Numbered from the stretch's first letter, positions 1 through 10,008 are shown. The stretch: 64,000 nt of DNA from Candidatus Hydrogenedentes bacterium ADurb.Bin170 (GCA_002070275.1 MWCY01000008.1:24438-88437), one strand, 5' to 3'. Numbers and translations: made by a program. Notes: generated by a model from the sequence alone, not told the origin.

Positions 1-1
1 A

Positions 2-256
2 CTGGGACAGAATATGACCATTCTCGCCCCTGATTTCGCAAGCAGGCGCTGGATGGGCTTTGAAGGAACGGTTCTGGAAAATCCCGAACTGGATATCTGC
101 ACGAGCCAGGTAGACCTGCGTATTAACGGCGACTGCGACCGCTTGCTGCATGAAAAAGCAGGATTCCATGTCATGGCGTGCTACGACAATTATCTTCGTG
201 AAGTCGGGTATGCACTGCATAAGGCCGGCGTGGAGTGGGTAAATCTTTCCGCATAG
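2..256 (+). CDS. C-terminal part of a probable L-fucose/L-arabinose isomerase-like protein (5' end outside window)
   Basis: The reading frame is open from base 2, before the first ATG at 14, so this is the end of a gene that begins upstream of the window. About 84 residues are visible. The order of features resembles the last domain of L-fucose isomerase-like proteins: a short strand region, a Cys-rich turn (DICTSQV), then GFHVMACYDNYLREVGYAL and a final short strand. That family interconverts aldose and ketose sugars, with metal ligands in the part not seen here. The assignment rests on pattern only, because the catalytic domains lie outside the window. It could also be another sugar-binding protein. 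No terminator is evident after the stop. Confidence 0.4.
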   Translation: MGQNMTILAPDFASRRWMGFEGTVLENPELDICTSQVDLRINGDCDRLLHEKAGFHVMACYDNYLREVGYALHKAGVEWVNLSA

Positions 257-388
257 CGATATTCCTTTCAGAACGAATGCTGCGACAGGAGATTGCCTCC
301 ATCCCGTCCCCCTGCGGTTACGGGCATTTTGTCCATGCCGAAATGAAGGGAATGAGCATCTGCCGGACAGGCACGCTCACGGCTCCGA

Positions 389-417
389 TTGATGTCTCTT
401 TCTCTTTCATGGATAAT
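389..417 (+). promoter_or_regulatory. Sigma70-type promoter for the small gene at 496 and comEC
   Basis: TTGATG (389-394), a 17-base spacer and GATAAT (412-417) give near-consensus -35 and -10 boxes. Transcription would begin near 424, about 70 bases before the GTG at 496. The boxes were found by eye; no transcript data were available. Confidence 0.5.
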
Positions 418-495
418 AGGACAGGCTTGGAGTTATGTCGGATCTGGTCACTCTGAAGGAATCAGACGGCGCTGTCAAAACATAAAGGGTGTATC

Positions 496-813
496 GTGAA
501 AACAGTCTATGTGGTCACAATGTGGTCTGGCGGTCGTCCCGCAAAGAAATGGAAAACAGAGCACGCTCCGGAACTTCTTGCGCAGGGGACCGGCATTTCT
601 TTCATTAATGCGGGCACTAAAATGCAGGTGTCTGTTATCGGCAGTATTTCTGTTGAAGAATACGAATCCGGCAAGGAAGAGCTTGAAATGGGTCTGAATC
701 CGACCCCGGGCATTACATCTGATTTTTCGCAGGGGAAACCGGACAACTGTGAATCTCTTTCCGATTTTAAGCGCAGCAAAAAAAACATATTTACCGATGA
801 AGTTCAGGAATAA
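496..813 (+). CDS. Small hypothetical protein (105 aa)
   Basis: I do not recognise this protein. It opens with GTG preceded by AAAGGG at 484-489, a reasonable ribosome-binding site. The product has no signal peptide or membrane segment. The N-terminal half (residues 1-60) has alternating strand-like segments; the C-terminal half is polar and probably disordered, rich in Glu, Ser and Lys. It ends 44 bases before comEC in the same orientation and behind a plausible promoter, so the two may be co-transcribed. A role in DNA uptake is possible from position alone and is not supported by any motif. Confidence 0.55.
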   Translation: MKTVYVVTMWSGGRPAKKWKTEHAPELLAQGTGISFINAGTKMQVSVIGSISVEEYESGKEELEMGLNPTPGITSDFSQGKPDNCESLSDFKRSKKNIFTDEVQE

Positions 814-857
814 CGGAAAAGACATACCCCCTGACCTCAAAGGGATGCACCTGTTGA

Positions 858-3290
858 ATGGCGGATAAACTATCAAACCAGCACTTTGAGTCCCGCCCGC
901 GGCAGCTCATTCAAAGGCACTGGCTCCTTTTTTTCTGCGGAGAGGCATCAGGAATTCTCTGGGCTCTTTTCCTGGTAGACACAGCAGCCCTTACCATTGC
1001 TGTCGTGTTTCTCCTTTGCTGTGCCCTGTACTTTTATCCGGGACTCCTTCCGGGGCGCCGTTTGGTCATCTGGTTTCTCCTCTTTTTTGCCTTCGGAAAT
1101 CTTCTGGTTGTTTTTCACGGCCTTCCGCGCAAAGCGGACAAACTGCATGAGCTGGCGCTCTCTTATCCGCGCGGCATGATGGAGTTTGAAGGAACGGTAT
1201 CCGATACAAGCCCCTTTCTGTCCGGTCGCACTGCATACAGCACTTGTGTTCTTCATGTGGACACGCTGGTGAAAGACAAAGCATCCATGCCGTTATCCGG
1301 AAAAGCAGTGCTCCGGTGGAGCGAACCTTCCTGCGCGCTTTTCAACGGATCCCGTGTCCGTGTTATCGGCCGCCTCTCTCCGCATCTGAGCACCGTGAAC
1401 TACGGCGTGACAGACAGCGAAGACCGTCGGCGCCGGCAGGGTGTTTTTTCCGGTATCCATACCCGGAACGGGCAGGTACAAATCATTCATGATCCGGGCT
1501 TTACTCTTGCCGGTATGGCATCACGTCTCCGGCAAAGTCAGGCGGAGCATCTCGTAAAAACAGTACCGGAAGAAGTATTTCCCTTTGTTCTGGGCATATG
1601 GCTTGGCGATCGCTCCCTTATCACCGATGAGACCTATCAGATCTTTGCATGGTCGGGGACAGCCCACGTTCTGGCTGTCTCGGGGCTGCATGTGGGTGTT
1701 ATTGCGCTCACTTTTCCCTTTTTATGCAGACTCCTTCGCCTCCGGAAACGATACACACTTCTGTGTTCCATGGCAGGCATTCTTCTTTTCACATTGATGA
1801 CCGGAGCACATATCAGCGTCATCCGGGCCTCTCTGATGATGCTTCTTTATTATTTGTATCAGCTGCTCAGAAGAGAGCCAGACACCATTTCGGTTCTCAG
1901 CCTGTCCGGAGTCATTTTTTTAACCATTCAGCCTCATGTGATTTTGGATATTGCCTTTCTCCTTAGTTTCGGAAGTGTGTCCTCCCTTCTTCTCTTTTAT
2001 CCGGGCATCCTCGCACGCCTGCAGAAGCTGCCCCGTTTTTTAAGTTCCGCCTGCGCCGTCACGCTGGCATCACAAGTAATCACAGTGCCTATTATCGCAT
2101 GGTCATTTTTTACTGTGTCTCTGACCGGTATTGCCGCCAATCTTCTGGTTGTTCCCCTTCTGATTCCTGTGCTATGGCTTTCCATGGCAACAGGAATACT
2201 CGCCCCCATATCATCAACCCTGGCACTGCTGCCCGGCCATGCGCTGCTTCCTCTTGTGTCCCTTATCCAGTGGGTCAACAGAGCAGCGCTCCTCCTTCCC
2301 GTCTCATTTCTTTATGTAAACCGCCCGACATTGTGCGCTCTTGGATTTTACTGTCTCTTTCTCATCTTTTTTTACCTGGTCCTTTATGAGGAACGAAAGC
2401 AGCGGCGCAATCGCCTTCTGTGCATTTTGTGCGTATGCGCCTGTCTGGTTTTCTGGCGTCCCTGGACCGCCCCTGCTCTGGTGGATTTTCTGGATGTGGG
2501 ACGGGGCGACAGCAGCTTTGTCCGGACACCGGGCGGCACTTCTCTGCTCATTGATGCCGGCGATTCAGACGGCCACACCGATGCAGGCAAGCGGATGATA
2601 GTTCCCTATCTGCGCGCCAACCGCATTTCACATCTGGACTATCTTGTCATCAGCCATGCAGACCGGGATCATATAGGGGGCGCATTTTACGTCCTGAACC
2701 ATTTCCCTGTAAAAAAAGTGGTGCTGGGAGCGGTTCGGGATGATTACAACGCTCTGGAAAGCAACCTGATCGCCTTGTGTGCACAGAAGAATATCCCTGT
2801 ACTGCATCTTTCCCGGGGCGATTTTCTTCCAGCGGAAAAAGCATCCGTTGAAGTGCTGCATCCGCCCTTGCACAATACGGACAATCTGTCACGCAACGAC
2901 GGAAGCCTCGTGCTTGCCGTGGCATTTGATGGAATACGTATCCTGTTTGCCGCGGATATTGAAGAGGCAGGCGAAAAAGAAATCCAGCCATGCATTCAGA
3001 CGCCCTTCGATGTATTAAAGGTGGCCCATCACGGCTCTCCCACTTCAAGTCGAATTGAGTTTCTCGATGCCGTCCGGCCTTCTCTGGCCGTTGTTTCAGC
3101 ACACCGGGCAGGCTCACGGGGAACACTGATGACACCCGCCATGGCAGAGCGTTTTGAAGCCCGAAAAATAACGCTGCTGCGGACAGACTGGCACGGCGCC
3201 ATACGATTGCAGGCGGATCGAAAGAATGGCGGCTACAAAGTAAGCACTGCCCGGGAGTCAAGAGGATATAGTTTACAGCCCGTAGAGTAG
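858..3290 (+). CDS. comEC: ComEC/Rec2 DNA-uptake channel protein
   Basis: Inner-membrane channel that passes single-stranded DNA into the cytoplasm during natural transformation. The 810 residues carry the full family layout. Several membrane segments lie near the N-terminus, followed by a soluble OB-like part. The competence domain follows, with the signature LAVSGLHVG near residue 275 and many membrane helices to about residue 530. The metallo-beta-lactamase-like domain closes the protein, with SHADRDHIGG near residue 600 and AHHGSPTS near 723. The HxDxDH metal motif is intact, as expected for versions thought to degrade the non-transforming strand. The gene overlaps the 3' end of convergent mfd by 18 bases. 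Other competence genes are not in the window. Confidence 0.93.
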   Translation: MADKLSNQHFESRPRQLIQRHWLLFFCGEASGILWALFLVDTAALTIAVVFLLCCALYFYPGLLPGRRLVIWFLLFFAFGNLLVVFHGLPRKADKLHELALSYPRGMMEFEGTVSDTSPFLSGRTAYSTCVLHVDTLVKDKASMPLSGKAVLRWSEPSCALFNGSRVRVIGRLSPHLSTVNYGVTDSEDRRRRQGVFSGIHTRNGQVQIIHDPGFTLAGMASRLRQSQAEHLVKTVPEEVFPFVLGIWLGDRSLITDETYQIFAWSGTAHVLAVSGLHVGVIALTFPFLCRLLRLRKRYTLLCSMAGILLFTLMTGAHISVIRASLMMLLYYLYQLLRREPDTISVLSLSGVIFLTIQPHVILDIAFLLSFGSVSSLLLFYPGILARLQKLPRFLSSACAVTLASQVITVPIIAWSFFTVSLTGIAANLLVVPLLIPVLWLSMATGILAPISSTLALLPGHALLPLVSLIQWVNRAALLLPVSFLYVNRPTLCALGFYCLFLIFFYLVLYEERKQRRNRLLCILCVCACLVFWRPWTAPALVDFLDVGRGDSSFVRTPGGTSLLIDAGDSDGHTDAGKRMIVPYLRANRISHLDYLVISHADRDHIGGAFYVLNHFPVKKVVLGAVRDDYNALESNLIALCAQKNIPVLHLSRGDFLPAEKASVEVLHPPLHNTDNLSRNDGSLVLAVAFDGIRILFAADIEEAGEKEIQPCIQTPFDVLKVAHHGSPTSSRIEFLDAVRPSLAVVSAHRAGSRGTLMTPAMAERFEARKITLLRTDWHGAIRLQADRKNGGYKVSTARESRGYSLQPVE

Positions 3291-6200
3291 CGGATCCTCT
3301 TCTTCCATGGAATCTTCAGTCATCATGGCATGCAGTTGTCTGAGGAGCAGACTGAAGTTTTCAAGTCCCTGTTCTATATTGTCATAGGTCAGGGACATCG
3401 CCGGTTTATCTTTCCAGGAGAAAACGATCGTATCGCCATACATGCGGCGCAGCTGTGCCTGCACGCCCTGAGCCAGCGTTCTGCCTGTCTCAAAGTAAAC
3501 TGTTGCGGCTCTTTGTCCTGCTTCGAGTGCGGCAATGCCCAGATCAGCGGCGCGCGCCCGTGCTTCCATGATCTGCAGAAGGCGGCGCAGCGGACGCGGA
3601 ACAGGACCGAAGCGATCCCGCAGTTCTTCCTGCAGCTCCTGCACTTCTTCAAGCGTTTTCAGTGCCGCAATACGCCTGTACAGGATAATTTTCTGAGAGG
3701 CAACAGGCATATAAGCATCAGGGATGAAGGCATCCACCGCCAGGTCAAAGGAAGGCAGCGATCTTTTGTACAAACTTTTCCCCTGCGCTTCCGCCACTGC
3801 TTCTGTGATCATCTCACGGTATGTTTCATAGCCCACAGTGGCAATGTGTCCCGACTGGTCGGCCCCAAGCAAGTCGCCTGTTCCGCGAATTTCCATATCC
3901 CGCATAGCAATGCGGTACCCTGATCCCAAGGCGGAGAAATCGTGAAGCGCCTGCAGCCGGGCTTGCGCCTCCGAAGTGAGCGACCGGTCTCCGGGGATGA
4001 GCATATAAGCAAAGGCACGGTGTTTATATCTGCCTACACGTCCGCGAATCTGGTATAGCTGGCTGAGCCCGAACTGATCCGCCCTGTCCACAATGATGGT
4101 GTTGGCATTGGGAATATCGATGCCGGAAGCAATAATGGTCGTGCACAGAAGAACGTCTGTCTCATGGTTAATAAAGCCGGTCATAACGGATTCAAGCTCC
4201 GTTTTGGACATTTGCCCGTGACCGATACCCACACGGGCATGAGGCACGATCTGCTTTAAAAATGCGGCAACTCTGTCAATAGTCTGGACGCGATTGTGCA
4301 GAAAAAACACCTGCCCGTCCCGTGCAAGTTCCCGGGTAATCGCCTCCCGAATCAGTTCTTTGTCCCAGGCGTCTATACAGGTGTGAATCGGAAGACGGTC
4401 ATTGGGTGCCGTATTGATCACGCTCATATCGCGGATGCCCAGAAGCGAAAAATGAAGGGTTCTGGGGATGGGCGTGGCGGACATGGTCAGCACATCGACG
4501 TGCGTGCGCATTTCTTTCAGTCGTTCCTTGTGCCGGACACCAAAGCGCTGTTCCTCATCGATAATAACAAGCCCCAGATCTCTGAATCCCACATCTTTCG
4601 ATAAAAGGCGGTGTGTCCCCACCACCACATCCACTTCCCCGCTTTTCAGACGTTCCAGCGTGCTCCTGATCTGCCGTCCCGACTGAAAGCGGTTGAGCAC
4701 TTCCACCGTGATGGGGTAGGCGGCAAAGCGTTCCCGAAATGTATTGTAATGCTGCTGCACAAGAACCGTCGTCGGCGCCAGCATGGCGACCTGCTTTTTG
4801 TCCATAACCGCCTTGAAAGCAGCACGAAGCGCCACCTCCGTTTTACCGTAGCCAACGTCACCGCACAAAAGCCGATCCATGGGCCGGTCGGATTCCATAT
4901 CCCGCTTCACCTCATCAATGGCGCGGCGCTGATCAGGCGTCTCTTCATATTCAAAGGCATCTTCAAATTCCGTCTGCCATAGGGTATCCCGTGTGAAAGC
5001 ATACCCTTCGCTGCTCTCACGGGCGGCATATAATCTCACCAGTTCGGCTGTCATTTCCCGGACAGCACGGCGCACTCGGGCTTTGGTCGCCGACCAGGTG
5101 GCACCGCCGAGCCTGTCCATTTTCGGCAGCACGCCGTCTCCGCCCATGTATTTCTGGATCTGATCCAGCTGTGTAACAGGCACATAAATGGTATCGCCTC
5201 CGGCATAGCGAAGCGTCAGGTAGTCAACGCTCCGTCCTTCCAGGCGGCGCAGCCCCTGATAACGGCCAATCCCATGCACCTCATGAACAATATAATCGCC
5301 GGCACGAAGATCCGCATATTCGGTTATGGCTGCTCCTGCCTCAAAGCGCCTCCGTTTCCTGCGCACATACCGTCTGCCGAAGACCTCTTTCTCACTGAGG
5401 AGAACCATCTTGTCTGCATGAGAAACAAAACCGGCATGTATTCTTCCAAGGGAGACCGTAATCCGGGAATCGCGTTCCGGCCGGTAGCCGTGTTCATGAA
5501 GCAGCTCGATAAAGCGTCGCTGCTCGCCGGAATTGACACAGAGGATGTGCACCCGATAGTCCTGCATGTCCCAGGCATGGATCTGCTCCCAGAATTCGTT
5601 GGTTCGTCCGGAAAAATTCTCAACCATGCTCATTTGCATGGCAAAACGGCTTGACGCCTCCTGCCGTTGTTCAGGCATCTGGCTCAGGGTCAGCCTGGGG
5701 AATTTGGCGAGATGGGCCTGTGCCTGCTGCCAGGTCATGAAAAAAGGACTTTGGCTCCATTGCTCCGTGAGAGCAACCGCTTTATCCCGCACTGCCAGAG
5801 ACTCCACGGTGGCCACAAGAGTATCTGGGGGAAAACAGGCACTGAAAGGCACCAGCGACTTCAAGTGATGTGCCTCTTTCAGGACATCTTTTTCCGAGCA
5901 GGGCGGAATTTTGACAGCCTCAAGACGGGTGACGCTGCGCTGTGTTTCCGGTTCGAAAGCACGGATCGACTCGATTTCATCGTCAAAATATTCCAGACGG
6001 CAGGGCAGCTCGGCGGACATGGGGAAAACATCGAGAATTCCGCCGCGCACACTGAAATCGCCCCGCTGTTCCACCATGACTTCCCGGGTATAGCCACGTT
6101 GCAGGAGGTGGTCTATGAGCGTTTCCATGGGAAGTATTTCGCCTGTACGGACATGCAGTATTTTGTCCTGAAGCGACTTCAGCGACGTTACATACTGCAA

Positions 6201-6578
6201 AAAAGCCTGAACGGACGCGACAACATAAAAAGGATTCTTCCTTTCTGACATTTCCGCCATACGCTCGAGGGTATGAATACGTTCGGCAATAATATCTCCG
6301 GCGGGATCCATAATTTCATCGGGCGATACTTCCCAGGCGGGAAAGTGCAAACACGCCTCTTCCCCTGCACTGCTGGCCAGATCTTCATAGAGTGCTTCGG
6401 CTTCATTACGGCTGGAAGCAATCAGCAAAAGAGCGTGTTCCATCTTTCGGGCGAGTTGCAAAGGTACCAGCGCTTTTGCGGCACCGAGAACCCCGAAGAG
6501 ATCAACAGCGCCCTTCGGCTTTTTATCAAAGGCATTTTTCAGCGTTGCGGTTATTGAAAATTCGGGTAGTTGTGTCAT
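3273..6578 (-). CDS. mfd: Transcription-repair coupling factor Mfd
   Basis: ATP-driven translocase that removes RNA polymerase stalled at DNA lesions and recruits UvrA. At 1101 residues it is close to the usual length. Domains run in the expected order: UvrB-homology region (1 to about 400), RNA-polymerase interaction domain around the GDYIVHEVHGIGRYQG stretch (about 430), helicase lobe with Walker A GDVGYGKTE (about 570) and the DEEQ box (about 672), second lobe with GRVGR-type motif VI, and the C-terminal TRCF domain. It is convergent with comEC and overlaps it. No clear Shine-Dalgarno site precedes the ATG, although the N-terminus aligns well with family starts. Confidence 0.96.
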   Translation of the reverse strand: MTQLPEFSITATLKNAFDKKPKGAVDLFGVLGAAKALVPLQLARKMEHALLLIASSRNEAEALYEDLASSAGEEACLHFPAWEVSPDEIMDPAGDIIAERIHTLERMAEMSERKNPFYVVASVQAFLQYVTSLKSLQDKILHVRTGEILPMETLIDHLLQRGYTREVMVEQRGDFSVRGGILDVFPMSAELPCRLEYFDDEIESIRAFEPETQRSVTRLEAVKIPPCSEKDVLKEAHHLKSLVPFSACFPPDTLVATVESLAVRDKAVALTEQWSQSPFFMTWQQAQAHLAKFPRLTLSQMPEQRQEASSRFAMQMSMVENFSGRTNEFWEQIHAWDMQDYRVHILCVNSGEQRRFIELLHEHGYRPERDSRITVSLGRIHAGFVSHADKMVLLSEKEVFGRRYVRRKRRRFEAGAAITEYADLRAGDYIVHEVHGIGRYQGLRRLEGRSVDYLTLRYAGGDTIYVPVTQLDQIQKYMGGDGVLPKMDRLGGATWSATKARVRRAVREMTAELVRLYAARESSEGYAFTRDTLWQTEFEDAFEYEETPDQRRAIDEVKRDMESDRPMDRLLCGDVGYGKTEVALRAAFKAVMDKKQVAMLAPTTVLVQQHYNTFRERFAAYPITVEVLNRFQSGRQIRSTLERLKSGEVDVVVGTHRLLSKDVGFRDLGLVIIDEEQRFGVRHKERLKEMRTHVDVLTMSATPIPRTLHFSLLGIRDMSVINTAPNDRLPIHTCIDAWDKELIREAITRELARDGQVFFLHNRVQTIDRVAAFLKQIVPHARVGIGHGQMSKTELESVMTGFINHETDVLLCTTIIASGIDIPNANTIIVDRADQFGLSQLYQIRGRVGRYKHRAFAYMLIPGDRSLTSEAQARLQALHDFSALGSGYRIAMRDMEIRGTGDLLGADQSGHIATVGYETYREMITEAVAEAQGKSLYKRSLPSFDLAVDAFIPDAYMPVASQKIILYRRIAALKTLEEVQELQEELRDRFGPVPRPLRRLLQIMEARARAADLGIAALEAGQRAATVYFETGRTLAQGVQAQLRRMYGDTIVFSWKDKPAMSLTYDNIEQGLENFSLLLRQLHAMMTEDSMEEEDPLLYGL

Positions 6579-6776
6579 AACTGTATTGACTGATAATTGG
6601 AGAATAATTCAGGAAGGAAACGCCGCGGCACCGGCTTTTTTTAGTTTGTACAGAATAACAGGAACAGGCAAAGAAAAGAAAGTCTCTGCCTGATTCTTTT
6701 GGTATAAAAGCCCGGATCATGGTAGCATGGTGAATACACGCGCCCCTTCTCATTACCTATAGGAGAGCATACTTTT

Positions 6777-7301
6777 ATGGATTTATCCGAGGTCATCCGC
6801 AACGTACCCAATTTCCCGAAACCCGGTGTTCAGTTTAAAGATATCACTACGCTGGTATTAAATCCGGAGGCTTTTTTGCAGGTTATTGATGTCTTCGCAA
6901 ACCGCTACGCCGCCGATAAACCCGATGCCATACTGGCTGTTGAATCCCGGGGCTTTGTCTTCGGTGGTGCGCTTGCCGTGCGGCTCGGCGTGCCTTTAAT
7001 CATGGCGCGTAAACCCGGAAAACTTCCCGCGGATACGATCCGGGAAAGTTTTAACCTGGAGTACGGCACCGATGCTATTGAAATCCATACAGGTGCCCTT
7101 CTTCCCGGGTGGCGTGTGCTGATTCTGGATGATCTGCTGGCAACGGGCGGCACTGTTTCCGCTGCGTGCTCTCTGGTAAAACGGGCGGGCGGCACTGTGC
7201 AGGAAGCCGCTTTTGTCATTGAACTTCTTCCCTTAGGAGGCCGCGAAGCCCTGTCGCCGGTTCCCGTCTTTTCTCAAATCACCTTTCATGTAGATGAATA
7301 A
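6777..7301 (+). CDS. apt: Adenine phosphoribosyltransferase
   Basis: Salvages adenine to AMP using phosphoribosyl pyrophosphate in the cytoplasm. The 174-residue protein matches the family from end to end: the N-terminal NFPKPGVQFKDIT block, ESRGFVFG, RKPGKLP, and the PRPP-binding loop VLILDDLLATGGT near residue 120. An AGGAGAG ribosome-binding site at 6761-6767 fits the ATG. It is transcribed divergently from mfd. A TATAAA at 6703-6708 could be a -10 box but lacks a good -35 partner. A sialidase-like gene follows 53 bases later in the same direction. Confidence 0.95.
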   Translation: MDLSEVIRNVPNFPKPGVQFKDITTLVLNPEAFLQVIDVFANRYAADKPDAILAVESRGFVFGGALAVRLGVPLIMARKPGKLPADTIRESFNLEYGTDAIEIHTGALLPGWRVLILDDLLATGGTVSAACSLVKRAGGTVQEAAFVIELLPLGGREALSPVPVFSQITFHVDE

Positions 7302-7354
7302 ACAGAACATCAGGCACGGTCTGATACGCCGCTGTTCTGAATAAGGAGTTGGAT

Positions 7355-8539
7355 ATGTCAGTGATTCTTTCCGGACTGGTAGTAGCAGCCGGTATCTTCG
7401 GAGCCGCTTTTGAAAGCGAATACATTTTCCCGCTTCAGGACAAGCACGTCCATGCAAGCAGCATTGTCGAAACTCCGGACGGCGATCTTCTCGCCGCCTG
7501 GTTTCACGGCTCAGGAGAAAGAGGAGCGGATGACGTGCAGGTTCAGGGTGCCCGGCTTAGAAAAGGCGACTCCCAGTGGAGCCCCGTATTCATCATGGCG
7601 GACACGCCGGGTTTTCCGGACTGCAACCCGGTTCTGTTTATTGATGCAAAGGAACGGCTTTGGCTTTTCTGGATCGCTGTTCTTGCCAATGAATGGGAAA
7701 ATAGCCTGCTCAAATATAAGCGGGCGGACAACTTCAGTGCTGACGGTGCCCCGGAATGGAACTGGCAGGATGTTATTATCCTTAAACCGGGCGACTCTTT
7801 TTCCGATGAATTGAAAGACGCGTTTAAAGTGGTGCTCCCCGATGAAGGCATGTGGGGCGGTTATGCGCCGCCGTATAGCCAAATGCTGATTGACGCGGGA
7901 AAAGACAAATTGAAACGCCAAATGGGCTGGATGACAAGAAACCAGCCGCTCACACTGGACTCGGGCAGAATCCTCCTCCCTCTTTATAACGACGGGTTCA
8001 ACATTTCCATCATGGCGTACTCCGATGATCTCGGCGACAACTGGCACGCCGGGGCGCCCATTGTAGGACTCGGGCCTATTCAGCCAACTCTTGTCAGAAA
8101 AAATGACGGAACGCTTTTTGCCTACTTCCGAGACAGCGGCGGAGAGCCTCAGCGTATCCAACAGGCGCATTCCGAGGATGACGGCATTCACTGGTCGCTG
8201 ACCAGCGACACAGACATACCCAACCCGAGTTCCAGTATGGAGCTCCAAAGGCTTGACGACGGTCGCTGGATCCTGATCTTTAACGATACGGAAGACGGTC
8301 GGCACAGGCTAGCCGTCGCCCTTTCAAAAGATGAAGGGAAAAGCTGGCCGGATAAAAGATATCTGGAGCAGGCGGAAAGCAAACAGGACGGATCTTTCGG
8401 CTATCCCTCCATCATCCAGGCGAAAGACGGCACAATACACGCCACCTATTCGTACAAGACCAAAGAAGGCGCCGCTATTAAACACGCCGCCTTTTCGCCC
8501 GACTGGATCACAAGCGGCAAAGTGCGGAAAAGCCGCTGA
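7355..8539 (+). CDS. Secreted sialidase-fold (BNR repeat) protein
   Basis: A 394-residue protein with a short hydrophobic N-terminus, probably a signal peptide. The six-bladed sialidase-type propeller is recognisable by repeated Asp-box-like turns such as SEDDGIHW, SDDLGDNW and SKDEGKSW, each near the end of a blade. Proteins of this type (BNR_2 family) include exo-sialidases and related glycan-binding proteins, and are common in bacteria living on host or plankton glycans. The ATG at 7355 is preferred over the TTG at 7349 because AAGGAG at 7343-7348 abuts the TTG but stands six bases before the ATG. A true sialidase activity is not proven: I did not identify the full arginine triad. Confidence 0.8.
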   Translation: MSVILSGLVVAAGIFGAAFESEYIFPLQDKHVHASSIVETPDGDLLAAWFHGSGERGADDVQVQGARLRKGDSQWSPVFIMADTPGFPDCNPVLFIDAKERLWLFWIAVLANEWENSLLKYKRADNFSADGAPEWNWQDVIILKPGDSFSDELKDAFKVVLPDEGMWGGYAPPYSQMLIDAGKDKLKRQMGWMTRNQPLTLDSGRILLPLYNDGFNISIMAYSDDLGDNWHAGAPIVGLGPIQPTLVRKNDGTLFAYFRDSGGEPQRIQQAHSEDDGIHWSLTSDTDIPNPSSSMELQRLDDGRWILIFNDTEDGRHRLAVALSKDEGKSWPDKRYLEQAESKQDGSFGYPSIIQAKDGTIHATYSYKTKEGAAIKHAAFSPDWITSGKVRKSR

Positions 8540-8549
8540 AGAGTCAGTT

Positions 8550-9947
8550 TCAGGTAGGAATATCAGTGCGCAGGTGCATGCTTTTCAGACGGGTCAGATG
8601 TAAAAATCCGTGATGCGAAAGGGTGGCACCACGGCCTGTGTCTTTAACACCGCACCAGGGCAGCGCCGGATCCAGATAATCACAGCGGTTCATATAGAAA
8701 GTTCCGGTGGCGATCTGCTCACCGATGCGCACCGCCCGGGCAAAATCTGACGTCCAGATGGATGCGGTCAATCCGTATGCACTGTCGTTCATATACTGTA
8801 TCGCTTCCTCATCGCCGGAAACGGGCGTTATTCCGATGACAGGACCGAAGCTTTCTTCCTGCATCAGCGCGCAGTGCTGCGGTGCATCAGCCACCACTGC
8901 CGGTCCGAAAAACCAGCCCTGATCGGGGCGGGCAAACTCATCGGAAGAAACAACCAATCTCCCGCCTGCCGCCACCGCATCAGCCACCTGTTTTTCCAGC
9001 AGTGCCGCCGCGCTTTTTCCTGCCAGCGGGCCCATACTGGTTCCCGATGCCATGGGATCGCCCAGCACATATTCCCGTGCTTTGGCGGCATAGGCTTCAA
9101 CAAAACGATCATAGATGGATCGTTCCACATAGATACGTTCTATGGCACAGCAGGACTGGCCCGCATTATAGAATGCGCCGTCAACGCAGTTGTCAACGGC
9201 GTAGTCAAAATCGGCATCGGCACAGACATAAGCCGGATCTTTGCCGCCCAGTTCAAGGCCCACATCGATAAATCTGCCGGCAGAAGCCGCCATGACTTCG
9301 TGCCCGCCTTTAACCGAGCCCGTGAAAGAGACATGGTCTACCTGTTTATGCTGAATCAGCATGGCAGTAACCGCATGATCAGCAATCACATTCTGCACCA
9401 GATTGGGCGGTGCACCGGCATCACGAAAAAGATCCTGAAACATCTGACCGGCCAGGGGGGTCCGGCTCGAGTGCTTTACGATTACCGCATTGCCTGCAAG
9501 GACGGCCGGAACAACAACATTCACGGCAATAAGAAGCGGATAATTCCAAGCGGCAATATCGAGCACAACCCCCAGCGGTTCGTGACGGATATAGCGTTTG
9601 AATCCGGGCACATCGGGAAGCCACTCATCTGCAAGTGCCTTCTCGGCAATACTCATCATATAATCCATACGCCCCAGCATGCCTGAGACTTCATTGAGCG
9701 ACTGCTGCAGGGGCTTGCCCATCTGGCGGGTCAGATTGCGGGCGATCTCATCGCGCTTTTTTTCCACAGCATCAGCAAATCGCTGACAGCAGGCGATACG
9801 CTCTCCCATGGAAGTGCTGCGCCACACAGAAAAGGCGTTCTGTGCTCTTTGCACAACCAGGTCAATTTCCTGCGGCTTCAGCAGCGGCAGCGTAAATTCT
9901 TCTTTTTCCGTAAAAGGATTCACAACATGAAGAAGCTGATCGGACAT
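8550..9947 (-). CDS. NAD(P)-dependent aldehyde dehydrogenase
   Basis: Oxidises an aldehyde to the acid in the cytoplasm; 465 residues, the usual size of the succinate-semialdehyde/lactaldehyde branch. Visible motifs are the Rossmann region AAWNYPLLIAVNVVVPAVLAG, the FTGSVKGG turn, catalytic Glu in LELGGKDP (about 230), catalytic Cys in GQSCCAIERI (about 266) and EESFGPVIGI near the end. The substrate cannot be told from the sequence. The gene is convergent with the sialidase-like gene, 10 bases apart, and stands alone behind a strong promoter at 9980-10008. A GGGAG site precedes the ATG. Confidence 0.92.
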   Translation of the reverse strand: MSDQLLHVVNPFTEKEEFTLPLLKPQEIDLVVQRAQNAFSVWRSTSMGERIACCQRFADAVEKKRDEIARNLTRQMGKPLQQSLNEVSGMLGRMDYMMSIAEKALADEWLPDVPGFKRYIRHEPLGVVLDIAAWNYPLLIAVNVVVPAVLAGNAVIVKHSSRTPLAGQMFQDLFRDAGAPPNLVQNVIADHAVTAMLIQHKQVDHVSFTGSVKGGHEVMAASAGRFIDVGLELGGKDPAYVCADADFDYAVDNCVDGAFYNAGQSCCAIERIYVERSIYDRFVEAYAAKAREYVLGDPMASGTSMGPLAGKSAAALLEKQVADAVAAGGRLVVSSDEFARPDQGWFFGPAVVADAPQHCALMQEESFGPVIGITPVSGDEEAIQYMNDSAYGLTASIWTSDFARAVRIGEQIATGTFYMNRCDYLDPALPWCGVKDTGRGATLSHHGFLHLTRLKSMHLRTDIPT

Positions 9948-9979
9948 GGCAACACTCCCGTTAAGTTAAGGAAGCGTTG

Positions 9980-10008
9980 ATTATACGAAAGTATTAAAAA
10001 AAATCCAA
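9980..10008 (-). promoter_or_regulatory. Sigma70-type promoter for the aldehyde dehydrogenase
   Basis: On the minus strand TTGGAT (10003-10008), a 17-base spacer that is mostly T, and a perfect TATAAT (9980-9985). The start site would be about 25 bases before the ATG. Confidence 0.65.

Noticed and set aside
235..456. 73-codon frame after the partial isomerase
   Set aside because: It overlaps the end of the isomerase, begins with a GTG lacking a ribosome-binding site, and contains the promoter at 389-417.
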